A DNA stretch of 30,563 nt. It comes from Eubacterium sp. CAG:786. Its GTDB lineage: Bacteria > Bacillota > Clostridia > Oscillospirales > Ruminococcaceae. Within the stretch, counting starts at the first letter, position 1, and each line of letters begins with the position of its first letter. The stretch covers positions 5,317 through 35,879 of the forward strand of contig HF989520.1 in NCBI GenBank assembly GCA_000432175.1. Direction: 5' to 3'. The notes beneath the pieces are model-generated. The model saw nothing but the letters and a program-made list of their open reading frames with translations, searched no databases and was not told where the DNA came from. Made by a program: the position numbers and the translations under genes. Below, piece by piece: positions 1 through 5,767 of this stretch.

Positions 1-403
1 TCTCCTCGAAAACATCGTATATTCCGATCATCTCAGAGCTTTCGCGGAAGTGAGAAATAAGCTCCGCTTCCTGCTCAAAGCGCTTTTTTCCTTCGTCGAA
101 GCTTTCCGCCTGCTGAGTGGTCATCGGTTCCACGGTGACATTATCGCCGGAACGCACAGCGGTACCGTCCGGGTAGTATTCCTTTACGGCAACGGCGCGG
201 TCGTTATTCTGGTCGTATGCGAGATATATCATGCCGAAGCCGCCTTTTCCAAGCAGCCTGCCGATGATGTATCTCCCATGCAGTTCCGTGCCGGCTGAAA
301 GCGCGTCGTATTCCGGCTTTGTGCTGTTTTCGCGGTAGCCGCAGTGTCTGCATACGTTCCCGCGCATCGTCGCAAAGCAATTGCCGCATATCTTCTTTCT
401 CAT
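1..403 (-). CDS. Serine/threonine protein kinase with N-terminal zinc ribbon (partial, 5' part only)
   Basis: Only the first 134 codons are in the window; the gene runs off the left edge. Residues 6-21 form a zinc ribbon (C6xxC9, C18xxC21). A protein kinase N-lobe follows: the glycine-rich loop G52-K-G-G-F-G57 and the VAVKEYY segment whose K74 is the expected ATP-binding lysine. This architecture is common in gut Clostridia, where the kinase is thought to phosphorylate Ser/Thr on cytoplasmic proteins. The ATG at 403 is preceded by AGAGG about ten bases upstream and by a good promoter at 447-475. The catalytic loop, any membrane segment and the C-terminal sensor are outside the window, so soluble versus membrane form cannot be judged. 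Kinase identity is certain from the motifs; the target is unknown. The gene is divergent from the bile salt hydrolase. Confidence 0.9.
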   Translation of the reverse strand, partial: MRKKICGNCFATMRGNVCRHCGYRENSTKPEYDALSAGTELHGRYIIGRLLGKGGFGMIYLAYDQNNDRAVAVKEYYPDGTAVRSGDNVTVEPMTTQQAESFDEGKKRFEQEAELISHFRESSEMIGIYDVFEE

Positions 404-446
404 AATTACCAGCCCTCTGACATTAATTTCTATTATTTCCTATTAT

Positions 447-475
447 ATTGTAACATCTAACTGAAAAAAGGTCAA
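447..475 (-). promoter_or_regulatory. Sigma-A promoter of the Ser/Thr kinase gene
   Basis: On the minus strand, TTGACC (470-475) and TACAAT (447-452) are separated by 17 bases. They lie about 45 bases upstream of the kinase start codon. Confidence 0.7.
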
Positions 476-582
476 CATCATATAATAATATTATACTACA
501 AAATTGCATTAATTTGGTGTGCAATTCTGCATTATTTTATTTAAAAATCTATTCTTATCACGGATATTTCACAAAAACGTGT

Positions 583-618
583 TATAATATTATCATCATA
601 AAATCACGAAAGCGAGGA
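583..618 (+). promoter_or_regulatory. -10 box and ribosome binding site of the bile salt hydrolase gene
   Basis: A consensus TATAAT lies at 583-588 and GAGGA at 614-618, eight bases before the ATG at 627. I see no good -35 hexamer at 16-18 bases spacing, so the promoter may be weak or need an activator. The implied 5' leader is only about 30 bases. Confidence 0.5.
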
Positions 619-626
619 CCACTCAT

Positions 627-1604
627 ATGTGCACAGCCGCTACCTACAAAACAGAATGCTTCTACATGGGCAGAACGCTTGATTACGAATTTTCATACGG
701 CGAGAGAGTTACGATAACCCCTCGGAACTTCCCGTTTGAATTCAGGAACGCGGGGCTTTGCAGCAGTCATTACGCCATGATAGGAATGGCGCATATTTCC
801 GGAGGGTATCCGCTGTATTACGACGCAGTGAACGAAAAGGGGCTTGGCATGGCAGGGCTTAATTTCGCAAAAACCGCAGAATACCCCGACGCAGACAACA
901 GCAGGTGCATTGCGCAGTTCGAGTTCATTCCGTGGATACTGGCGACATGCGCTACACTTGAGGAAGCAAGAAAGGCGCTGTGTGAAATCAAGCTGGTGGG
1001 AACCCCGTTCAGCGCCGATTTCCCCGCGGCAAAGCTGCACTGGATAATAGCCGACAAGACTGGTGCGATAGTCGTTGAACCCCACCGCGACGGGCTGAAA
1101 ATATTTGACGACCCTGCCGGAGTGCTGACGAACGAGCCTTCATTCGACCAGCAAATGTTCCATCTGAACGATTTCATGCACCTCTCCCCGAAGCAGCCTG
1201 TGAACAGCTTTTCCGACAAGCTGGACCTCGGCCTCTACAGCCGCGGAATGGGCGCTATCGGGCTCCCCGGGGACCTTTCATCGATGTCCCGGTTCGTGCG
1301 CGCAGCGTTCACCCGCGCGAATTCCGTTTCCGGCAGCAGCGAGGAAGAAAGCGTGGGGCAGTTCTTCCACATTCTCGGTTCGGTGGAGCAGGTTAAGGGG
1401 TGCTGCGAAGTCGCAGACGGCAAGTTTGAATACACGATCTACACCTCCTGCTGGAACGCGGACCGCGGTATCTACTACCACACGACCTACAACGACCGTC
1501 AGATAAACGCCGTGGATATGCACAGCGCAGACCTCGACGGCAACCGGCTGTATTCCTGCCCGGTGCAGAATACCGAAACGATACGTACTCTTAACGTGCA
1601 ATAA
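627..1604 (+). CDS. bsh: Bile salt hydrolase (choloylglycine hydrolase family)
   Basis: This Ntn-hydrolase removes glycine or taurine from conjugated bile acids; it is cytoplasmic in gut Firmicutes. The protein is 325 residues, the usual family length. After loss of Met1, Cys2 becomes the nucleophile. The other expected active-site residues are visible: R16 and D19 in GRTLD, N79 in AGLNF, N169 in VLTNEP, and the arginine in SRFVR (221-225). The GLPGDLSSMSRFVR stretch is typical of bile salt hydrolases. Asn at position 79 favours bile salt over penicillin V specificity, because penicillin acylases usually have Tyr there. No signal peptide is seen. The gene is monocistronic, with a strong terminator immediately after the stop codon. 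The start is set by GAGGA eight bases upstream. Family and fold are secure; taurine versus glycine preference cannot be read from sequence. Confidence 0.93.
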   Translation: MCTAATYKTECFYMGRTLDYEFSYGERVTITPRNFPFEFRNAGLCSSHYAMIGMAHISGGYPLYYDAVNEKGLGMAGLNFAKTAEYPDADNSRCIAQFEFIPWILATCATLEEARKALCEIKLVGTPFSADFPAAKLHWIIADKTGAIVVEPHRDGLKIFDDPAGVLTNEPSFDQQMFHLNDFMHLSPKQPVNSFSDKLDLGLYSRGMGAIGLPGDLSSMSRFVRAAFTRANSVSGSSEEESVGQFFHILGSVEQVKGCCEVADGKFEYTIYTSCWNADRGIYYHTTYNDRQINAVDMHSADLDGNRLYSCPVQNTETIRTLNVQ

Positions 1605-1609
1605 AAAAA

Positions 1610-1640
1610 TCCGACGGCTCATCACCGTCGGACTTTTTTT
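1610..1640 (+). terminator. Rho-independent terminator of bsh, probably bidirectional
   Basis: TCCGACGG (1610-1617) pairs perfectly with CCGTCGGA (1625-1632) around a 7-base loop, followed by CTTTTTTT. The stem is preceded by seven A, so it would also stop minus-strand transcripts arriving from the zinc-ribbon gene. Confidence 0.92.
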
Positions 1641-1741
1641 GCGAGTTGATCAATAGGTTCTATAAGAAAATTGCTGAAAACTGCCTTTCGGCAAGTGATT
1701 TTGCTAGTTTCCTGAGAAAATACCAACCAATCCGGGCGAAA

Positions 1742-2017
1742 TTACTCGCCTCTCATCTTTGCAAAGCAGTCGCTGCAGTATACAGGTCTGTCTTCCTTCG
1801 GCTCGAAGGGAACTCTTGCAATACCGCCACAACCAGCGCAAGTAGCCTCGTAGAAGGTTCTGCCGCTCTTGCCAGCGTTCTTCTTAGCGTCGCGGCAAGC
1901 CTTGCATCTCTGGGGCTGGTTTGTGAAGCCCTTTTCAGCGTAGAATTCCTGCTCGCCAGCGGTGAACACGAAGTCAGCTCCGCAATCCTTGCACTTTAAA
2001 GTGATGTCTGTGTACAT
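1742..2017 (-). CDS. Zinc-ribbon domain protein with two four-cysteine sites
   Basis: This is a 91-residue protein with two zinc sites: C9xxC12 with C38xxC41, and C60xxC63 with C81xxC84. It resembles small zinc-ribbon proteins widespread in Firmicutes (probable zinc-ribbon, zf-trcl type), whose function is not established. The start at 2017 is chosen because GAGG lies eight bases upstream and the family begins at this MYTDITLKC segment; the longer upstream reading frame would be translated leader. The gene lies about 150 bases downstream of the sigma factor gene on the same strand, so the two are probably cotranscribed. The intervening leader holds a tRNA-like sequence. A role in nucleic acid or ribosome binding is plausible for a basic zinc ribbon, but that is inference. 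Confidence 0.8.
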   Translation of the reverse strand: MYTDITLKCKDCGADFVFTAGEQEFYAEKGFTNQPQRCKACRDAKKNAGKSGRTFYEATCAGCGGIARVPFEPKEDRPVYCSDCFAKMRGE

Positions 2018-2043
2018 AGTCCATACCTCATAAAAAAAGATTT

Positions 2044-2109
2044 TTGCCCTGGTCGGACTTACACCGACACCTTTGATAAACAACGCTCTGGTAATTAAGC
2101 TACCGGGTC
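2044..2109 (-). ncRNA. tRNA-like sequence with a shortened anticodon arm, in the leader of the zinc-ribbon gene
   Basis: Read on the minus strand, the region gives a D-arm-like TAGCTT...AGAGCG, then TTG/CAA around TTTAT, then a perfect 5-bp T-arm-like hairpin (GTCGG, 7-base loop, CCGAC at 2052-2068), then CAGGGCAA. The acceptor ends pair only partly (GACCCGG with CAGGGCA). About 15 bases lie where a tRNA has 21-22, so the anticodon arm is too small to work. The D-loop and T-loop lack the GG and TTC consensus, but TTAC and GTAA in the two loops could pair. It may be a decayed tRNA or a folded cis-acting leader. It is not a functional tRNA as far as I can see. Confidence 0.35.
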
Positions 2110-2115
2110 ATATAT

Positions 2116-2131
2116 TCAGCGGAAAACCGCT
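2116..2131 (-). other. Small perfect hairpin between the sigma factor gene and the tRNA-like leader
   Basis: CAGCGG, a TTTT loop and CCGCTG form a 6-bp hairpin on the minus strand. No U-run follows, so it is not a standard terminator. It could protect or separate the sigma factor message from the zinc-ribbon message. Confidence 0.4.
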
Positions 2132-2164
2132 GTGTTGCTCTGATAAATCCTGTCACTGTGCCGC

Positions 2165-2722
2165 TCACAGCCTCGGGAACATCCCTCTCAGCTTTGCGCG
2201 CGCCCTTGTCACCGCATTATCCACCGACTTGACGCTTATAAAAAGCTTCTCGGCTATCTCGGAATACGGCATACCGAGAATTACTCCCTCAATGCAGCGC
2301 AGCTCCATCGGGGAAAGCAGGTCTTTCATACGCTCGGTGATCTCTGCTGCGTTTTCGCGGCTGATAACAAGTTCCTCCGGCGTCGGGGAATTATCCGGGA
2401 TATCCTCGTCATCCAGCTTAGATATGCGTGAATTGCGCCTGTCGGCACGCGCCACGACATTCTTCATTCGGTTGGAAACGCAAACAGCTGCAAACCCGCT
2501 GAACCCGCCCTTTTCAGGGTCAAATCCCGAAGCTGCACTGATAAGCGCGTCAAGCCCCTCGCTGACGAGTTCTTCATAATCGGCGCTGCAGCTGTACTTT
2601 CCTGCCAGCTTGAGAACAAGCCCCGTATACCGCGAAACCAGTTCCGCAACAGCCTCTCCGCTGTCAGCAGAGGAAACACAGCCCGCCAGCTGCTCGTCGG
2701 TCATCTTTGAAAAATCAGCCAT
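2165..2722 (-). CDS. Sigma-70 family RNA polymerase sigma factor, SigH-like
   Basis: The 185-residue protein has sigma region 2 (about residues 24-95, with DYEELVSEGLDALISAASGFDP and the FAAVCVSNRMKNVV helix) and a region 4 helix-turn-helix (about 133-182, LSPMELRCIEGVILGMPYSEIAEKL). Length and layout fit the SigH/Spo0H-like group, or a small sigma related to it, rather than an ECF sigma. No anti-sigma gene sits next to it. A perfect promoter lies at 2768-2796. No Shine-Dalgarno is visible upstream of either M1 or M7, so the start is chosen by reading frame and domain boundary only. The zinc-ribbon gene follows on the same strand. The regulon cannot be inferred from this window. Confidence 0.85.
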   Translation of the reverse strand: MADFSKMTDEQLAGCVSSADSGEAVAELVSRYTGLVLKLAGKYSCSADYEELVSEGLDALISAASGFDPEKGGFSGFAAVCVSNRMKNVVARADRRNSRISKLDDEDIPDNSPTPEELVISRENAAEITERMKDLLSPMELRCIEGVILGMPYSEIAEKLFISVKSVDNAVTRARAKLRGMFPRL

Positions 2723-2767
2723 AAATCGAAATTACTTTAAATGTAAAAATTCTATCTACTACGCATA

Positions 2768-2796
2768 ATTATATCACCGGTTTTTGCATTTGTCAA
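2768..2796 (-). promoter_or_regulatory. Perfect consensus sigma-A promoter of the sigma factor gene
   Basis: Minus strand: TTGACA (2791-2796), a 17-base spacer, then TATAAT (2768-2773). The predicted transcript starts near 2761, leaving a leader of about 40 A/T-rich bases without a visible ribosome binding site. Confidence 0.88.
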
Positions 2797-2889
2797 GGAA
2801 AATTCGAAAATTTTCCAAAGTCAAGCACTTTATATGAAAAAGCGCTCCGCCGTTTATGCAAAAATACCACAAACTGATATGCGCGCAGG

Positions 2890-3444
2890 TCACTTTTCTC
2901 TGCAGTACTGTGCTCTGCCGGATTTGAACAGGTTGCCGCCAACGCAATCGATAGTGACGATCAGCGGGAACTTTTCAAAATGCAGTTTCTTTACACTCTC
3001 ACAGCCGAGGTCCTCAAAAGCAATGACTTCGCACTCGGTGATGCACTTGCACGCCAGTGCGCCTGCGCCGCCTATCGCGCAGAAATACACCGCGCCGTTG
3101 CGCTCTATCGCGTCGCACACAGCCTGGGAGCGCTCTCCCTTGCCTATCATCGCAGACAGCCCCATGTCAAGCAGCATCGGAGAATAAACGTCCATTCTGC
3201 TTGAAGTTGTAGGTCCGCAGGAGCCTATCACCATGCCTTCCTTCGCCTGGGTAGGACCGGCGTAATATATCGCCGCGCCGTCTATCTCATAAGGCAGCTT
3301 TTCACCGCTGTCGACGCACGCTTTTATGCGCTTGTGCGCCGCGTCGCGGGAAGTATACACCGTGCCTGAAAGCAGCACCTTGTCCCCTGCCCTGAGCGTC
3401 TTTGCCTTTTCCTTGAGTTCGCTTGTGTTGAGTTCTATTTCCAT
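2890..3444 (-). CDS. Fumarate hydratase class I, beta subunit (C-terminal Fe-S hydro-lyase domain)
   Basis: The 184-residue protein matches the beta subunit of two-subunit iron-sulphur fumarases and tartrate dehydratases (TtdB/FumB type), which with an alpha subunit interconvert fumarate and malate. Hallmarks are the N-terminal LRAGDKVLLSGTVYTSRDAAHK segment (split across residues near 20-40), AGPTQAKEGMVIGSCGPTTS and the glycine-rich ...CAIGGAGALACKC stretch. The start at 3444 is preferred over the GTG at 3492, because AGGA lies eight bases upstream and family members start there. The alpha subunit, which carries the cluster cysteines, is normally the gene directly upstream; here the upstream gene is divIVA-like and no alpha subunit occurs in the window. 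Substrate could be fumarate or a related hydroxy acid. Confidence 0.88.
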   Translation of the reverse strand: MEIELNTSELKEKAKTLRAGDKVLLSGTVYTSRDAAHKRIKACVDSGEKLPYEIDGAAIYYAGPTQAKEGMVIGSCGPTTSSRMDVYSPMLLDMGLSAMIGKGERSQAVCDAIERNGAVYFCAIGGAGALACKCITECEVIAFEDLGCESVKKLHFEKFPLIVTIDCVGGNLFKSGRAQYCREK

Positions 3445-3471
3445 ATCTTCTGTCCTGAATATTACGAAATT

Positions 3472-3500
3472 CTGCGGCAGCACAGAATGCACTGCCGCAG
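3472..3500 (-). terminator. Hairpin between the DivIVA-like and fumarase beta genes
   Basis: CTGCGGCAG (3472-3480) and CTGCCGCAG (3492-3500) form a 9-bp stem with an 11-base loop. In the minus direction it is followed by AATTTCG, a poor U-run, so it may be a weak terminator or a message-processing hairpin. Confidence 0.5.
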
Positions 3501-3512
3501 TCTGACCTTAAT

Positions 3513-5126
3513 TTAAAATCCGCCAAAGCCGCCGAAATCGGAGCTCATATCGTCATCGTCGTTATTGCCGCTGTTGCCGAAATTCCAGATGTTCGTATCG
3601 TCAGCGGAGGGAGGCGTTACCTGCGGGTCTGCTGCAGATTCTTCCTCAACAGGCTCCGGCTCGTCGTAGGTCACGGAGGAACCTGCGCTTCCCATGGCTT
3701 CAAGCTGCTTCTGGAGGTCTGCCCACGGGTCGGAGGAAGCTTCTTCCTGCTCCGGCTCTTCCTCTTCAGCGCTTGATGAACCACCGAACGCAGCCTCTGC
3801 CTCGCGCAGCGCCTTCATCAGTTCGTCTTCTTCGCTCTCAGCGGAAGCGGGCTTCTCAGGCTCCTCGTCCATGTCGAAATCAGACATGTTATTTGGCTTG
3901 ACTGCAGCGGCTTCCTCAGCGGCCTTTACAGCTGCAAGGAGTTCGTCGTCAGCGTCATTGCCAAGCGAACTGGACGGCATGGTCTGAGCCAGCAGGTCCT
4001 TTGTGAAGTCGTTATCGAACGAAGCCTCGGAATGATCCGAAACGTCCAGCGGAGAAATGCTGTCAACGCTTTCCTCAGACTCGTCGTGCTTATCCATATC
4101 AAATCCCGTCATGTCGTCGTGGTGGTCGTCCATGTCGAACAGTCCTCCACCGAACGGGTTGCTGGAAGCGTCAGGGTTCATCAGTGGGATATTTTCCTGC
4201 TTTGCAGCTTCAGACATCTTCTTCTCGGCAGCCGCTACCGCTTCTGCCATGTTGCTGCCCCCTCCCGCTTCTGCCATGTTGCTGCCGCTCCAGTCGTCCT
4301 CAAACACTGCAGGGGCGTCTGCTTCTTCCTCTGCGGGGAGTTCCTCAGGTTCTGCCTCAGGGACAGGCTCAGCTGCGGGCTCCGGCTCGGAGGGCTGCTC
4401 TTCTTCCTCAGGTTCCTCATCGGGAACACTGTCGAACACCGACATATCCGGTGCCTCTGCGGTTTCTTCGTCCTTTACGAATACAGGCGCGGGAGCAGGC
4501 TCGGGGGCTGCCGCAGGCTCCGGAAGGCTTATCCCAGGCGTTGCCTCGGTGCCCAGAAGCTCCGACGCGGACATATTCACCGCATTGAAGCTGGAATTCA
4601 TGTTCTCTATCTGCTCGCGCAGCTGTGCAAGGAATTCCTCCGTCTTTGACGTGATCTCACTGCGATGCTGCTGGGCTGCTTCAATTATCTGCTCAGCCTG
4701 TTTCTTGGCGTTTTCAATGATGCCGGCAGCTTCTTCGTTCGCCTTTTCAAGCACTTCGTTGAACGCACGGGTGGCTTCCTGCGAAACACCCTTGCCGTTC
4801 TTGAGCATGTCGGTCATCTTTTTCTTTTCGTTATCAAGACGCTCCTTGAGATTTCGTATCTCAACGATCTGGCGCGATGTGGTGGATCTCTCCTCCTCAA
4901 GTTGTGAGGTAACTTCCTCTACCTTTTTGTCTGCCTCTTCCTGAGCAGCCTTTATTCTGCTGTCGGCCTCTTCTGCGAGCTTTTCCGCAGCCTTTGTCTT
5001 TTCGTCATTAGAGCGCATGTCCGCCTCGAGAGCGTTCATTTTCTTGCGGAGATCGCTGATGTATGTATTTACTTCGTTCTTGTCAAACCCGAAAGGGACC
5101 TGCTTGAATCCATCGCCTGCTGCCAT
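3513..5126 (-). CDS. DivIVA-domain protein with long acidic C-terminal region
   Basis: The 537-residue protein starts with a DivIVA/GpsB-like segment (residues about 8-45, FGFDKNEVNTYISDLRKKM), followed by coiled coil to about residue 175 with a Lys/Glu/Ala heptad pattern. The remaining 360 residues are low-complexity, rich in Glu, Asp, Ala, Pro and Ser, and end in a Gly-Phe tail (FGGFGGF). DivIVA proteins bind curved membrane at poles and septa and recruit division, secretion or cell-wall factors; this one is about three times the usual length. The start is set by AGGAGG eight bases before ATG. The promoter is at 5219-5247. A 9-residue duplication (GSNMAEAGG) sits in the linker. The DivIVA call is confident for the N-terminus; the tail function is unknown, perhaps a client-binding or phase-separating region. 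Confidence 0.8.
   Translation of the reverse strand: MAAGDGFKQVPFGFDKNEVNTYISDLRKKMNALEADMRSNDEKTKAAEKLAEEADSRIKAAQEEADKKVEEVTSQLEEERSTTSRQIVEIRNLKERLDNEKKKMTDMLKNGKGVSQEATRAFNEVLEKANEEAAGIIENAKKQAEQIIEAAQQHRSEITSKTEEFLAQLREQIENMNSSFNAVNMSASELLGTEATPGISLPEPAAAPEPAPAPVFVKDEETAEAPDMSVFDSVPDEEPEEEEQPSEPEPAAEPVPEAEPEELPAEEEADAPAVFEDDWSGSNMAEAGGGSNMAEAVAAAEKKMSEAAKQENIPLMNPDASSNPFGGGLFDMDDHHDDMTGFDMDKHDESEESVDSISPLDVSDHSEASFDNDFTKDLLAQTMPSSSLGNDADDELLAAVKAAEEAAAVKPNNMSDFDMDEEPEKPASAESEEDELMKALREAEAAFGGSSSAEEEEPEQEEASSDPWADLQKQLEAMGSAGSSVTYDEPEPVEEESAADPQVTPPSADDTNIWNFGNSGNNDDDDMSSDFGGFGGF
4239..4286. repeat. Tandem 27-base duplication inside the DivIVA-like gene
   Basis: A 21-base word beginning CGCTTCTGCCATG occurs at 4239-4259 and again at 4266-4286, a period of 27 bases. 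It encodes two successive SNMAEA blocks on the minus strand. The unit is a multiple of three, so the frame is kept. Confidence 0.85.
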
Positions 5127-5218
5127 CTGTGAATCCTCCTGAAAATATTATAAATATGTGAATATTTTCTAAGCACGCGTAATCGAAAAAAAACGCATAT
5201 GCTAAATTACTATATATC

Positions 5219-5247
5219 ATTATATCACAAAAAACTGAATTTTACAA
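5219..5247 (-). promoter_or_regulatory. Sigma-A promoter of the DivIVA-like gene
   Basis: Minus strand: TTGTAA (5242-5247), 17 bases, TATAAT (5219-5224). The leader would be roughly 85 bases. Confidence 0.7.
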
Positions 5248-5380
5248 GTGTTTTAGTCAATTTTATATATCACGCCCGCTACAGTGCATATTTTTTGTGA
5301 TATTCTCCAAACGCAGTAAATTGTTTTTGTAACAATTATAGATTTTATATAGTAATATTGCCCAAACTCAGGAAAGATAG

Positions 5381-5409
5381 TTGTAATTTAATAAAAAAAC
5401 GTGTATAAT
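5381..5409 (+). promoter_or_regulatory. Sigma-A promoter of ireB
   Basis: TTGTAA (5381-5386), 17-base spacer, TATAAT (5404-5409), about 48 bases before the ATG. Confidence 0.72.
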
Positions 5410-5457
5410 CTATATTGTAACCGATTTGTTACATTTGGACAAGGAAGGATTGATGGT

Positions 5458-5703
5458 ATGCACGACAAGACAATGACTTTTTCTGTACACGACGACAGAG
5501 AAAACGAGATGAAGGAGATCCTTACTACTGTCTATGACGCACTCAAGCAGAAGGGCTACAACCCGATCAACCAGCTTGTTGGCTACATTCTCTCAGAGGA
5601 TCCTACATACATCACGACATTCAACAACGCCCGCGGGCTTATACGCCACATCGACCGTGACGAGCTTCTGCAGGTGCTTGTGAAGTCTTATCTCTCAGAC
5701 TGA
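5458..5703 (+). CDS. ireB: IreB family regulatory phosphoprotein (UPF0297)
   Basis: The 81-residue protein matches the IreB/YrzL family across its length: an N-terminal TMTF segment, KEILTTVYDALKQKGYNP, INQLVGYILSEDPTYIT and NNARGLIRHIDRDELL. In Enterococcus, IreB is phosphorylated on N-terminal threonines by the Ser/Thr kinase IreK and tunes cephalosporin resistance. T5 and T7 here are the likely equivalents. The start at 5458 is chosen over an earlier in-frame codon because AAGGAAGGA precedes it and the family begins at MHDKTMTF. In many Firmicutes ireB sits between alaS and ruvX; here neither is adjacent. Family assignment is firm; the physiological output in this organism is inferred. Confidence 0.93.
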   Translation: MHDKTMTFSVHDDRENEMKEILTTVYDALKQKGYNPINQLVGYILSEDPTYITTFNNARGLIRHIDRDELLQVLVKSYLSD

Positions 5704-5711
5704 TCAACGGA

Positions 5712-5755
5712 AAACACACAACGACCCCACCGAAAAGTGGGGCTGTTTTGTGTTT
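5712..5755 (+). terminator. Terminator hairpin after ireB
   Basis: CCCCAC (5725-5730) pairs with GTGGGG (5737-5742) around CGAAAA. A/T-rich arms extend the stem (AAACAC with GTGTTT). The T-rich 3' arm then runs straight into the MATE ribosome binding site, so some read-through into the exporter is possible. Confidence 0.72.
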
Positions 5756-5767
5756 GAAAGGAAAAAC

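Larger units (their letters stand above)
5127..5457. other. Divergent intergenic region between the DivIVA-like gene and ireB
   Basis: This A/T-rich stretch of about 330 bases contains one outward promoter for each flanking gene (5219-5247 minus, 5381-5409 plus). I see no further reading frame or strong hairpin in it. Confidence 0.6.

Noticed and set aside
2823..2889. Terminator after the fumarase beta gene
   Set aside because: I see only short imperfect pairing (around GGCGGAGCGC) before a T-run and do not call it.
4057..4944. Long plus-strand reading frame opposite the DivIVA-like gene
   Set aside because: It is Ser/Ala/Cys-rich shadow of the acidic, coiled-coil minus-strand gene and has no ribosome binding site.
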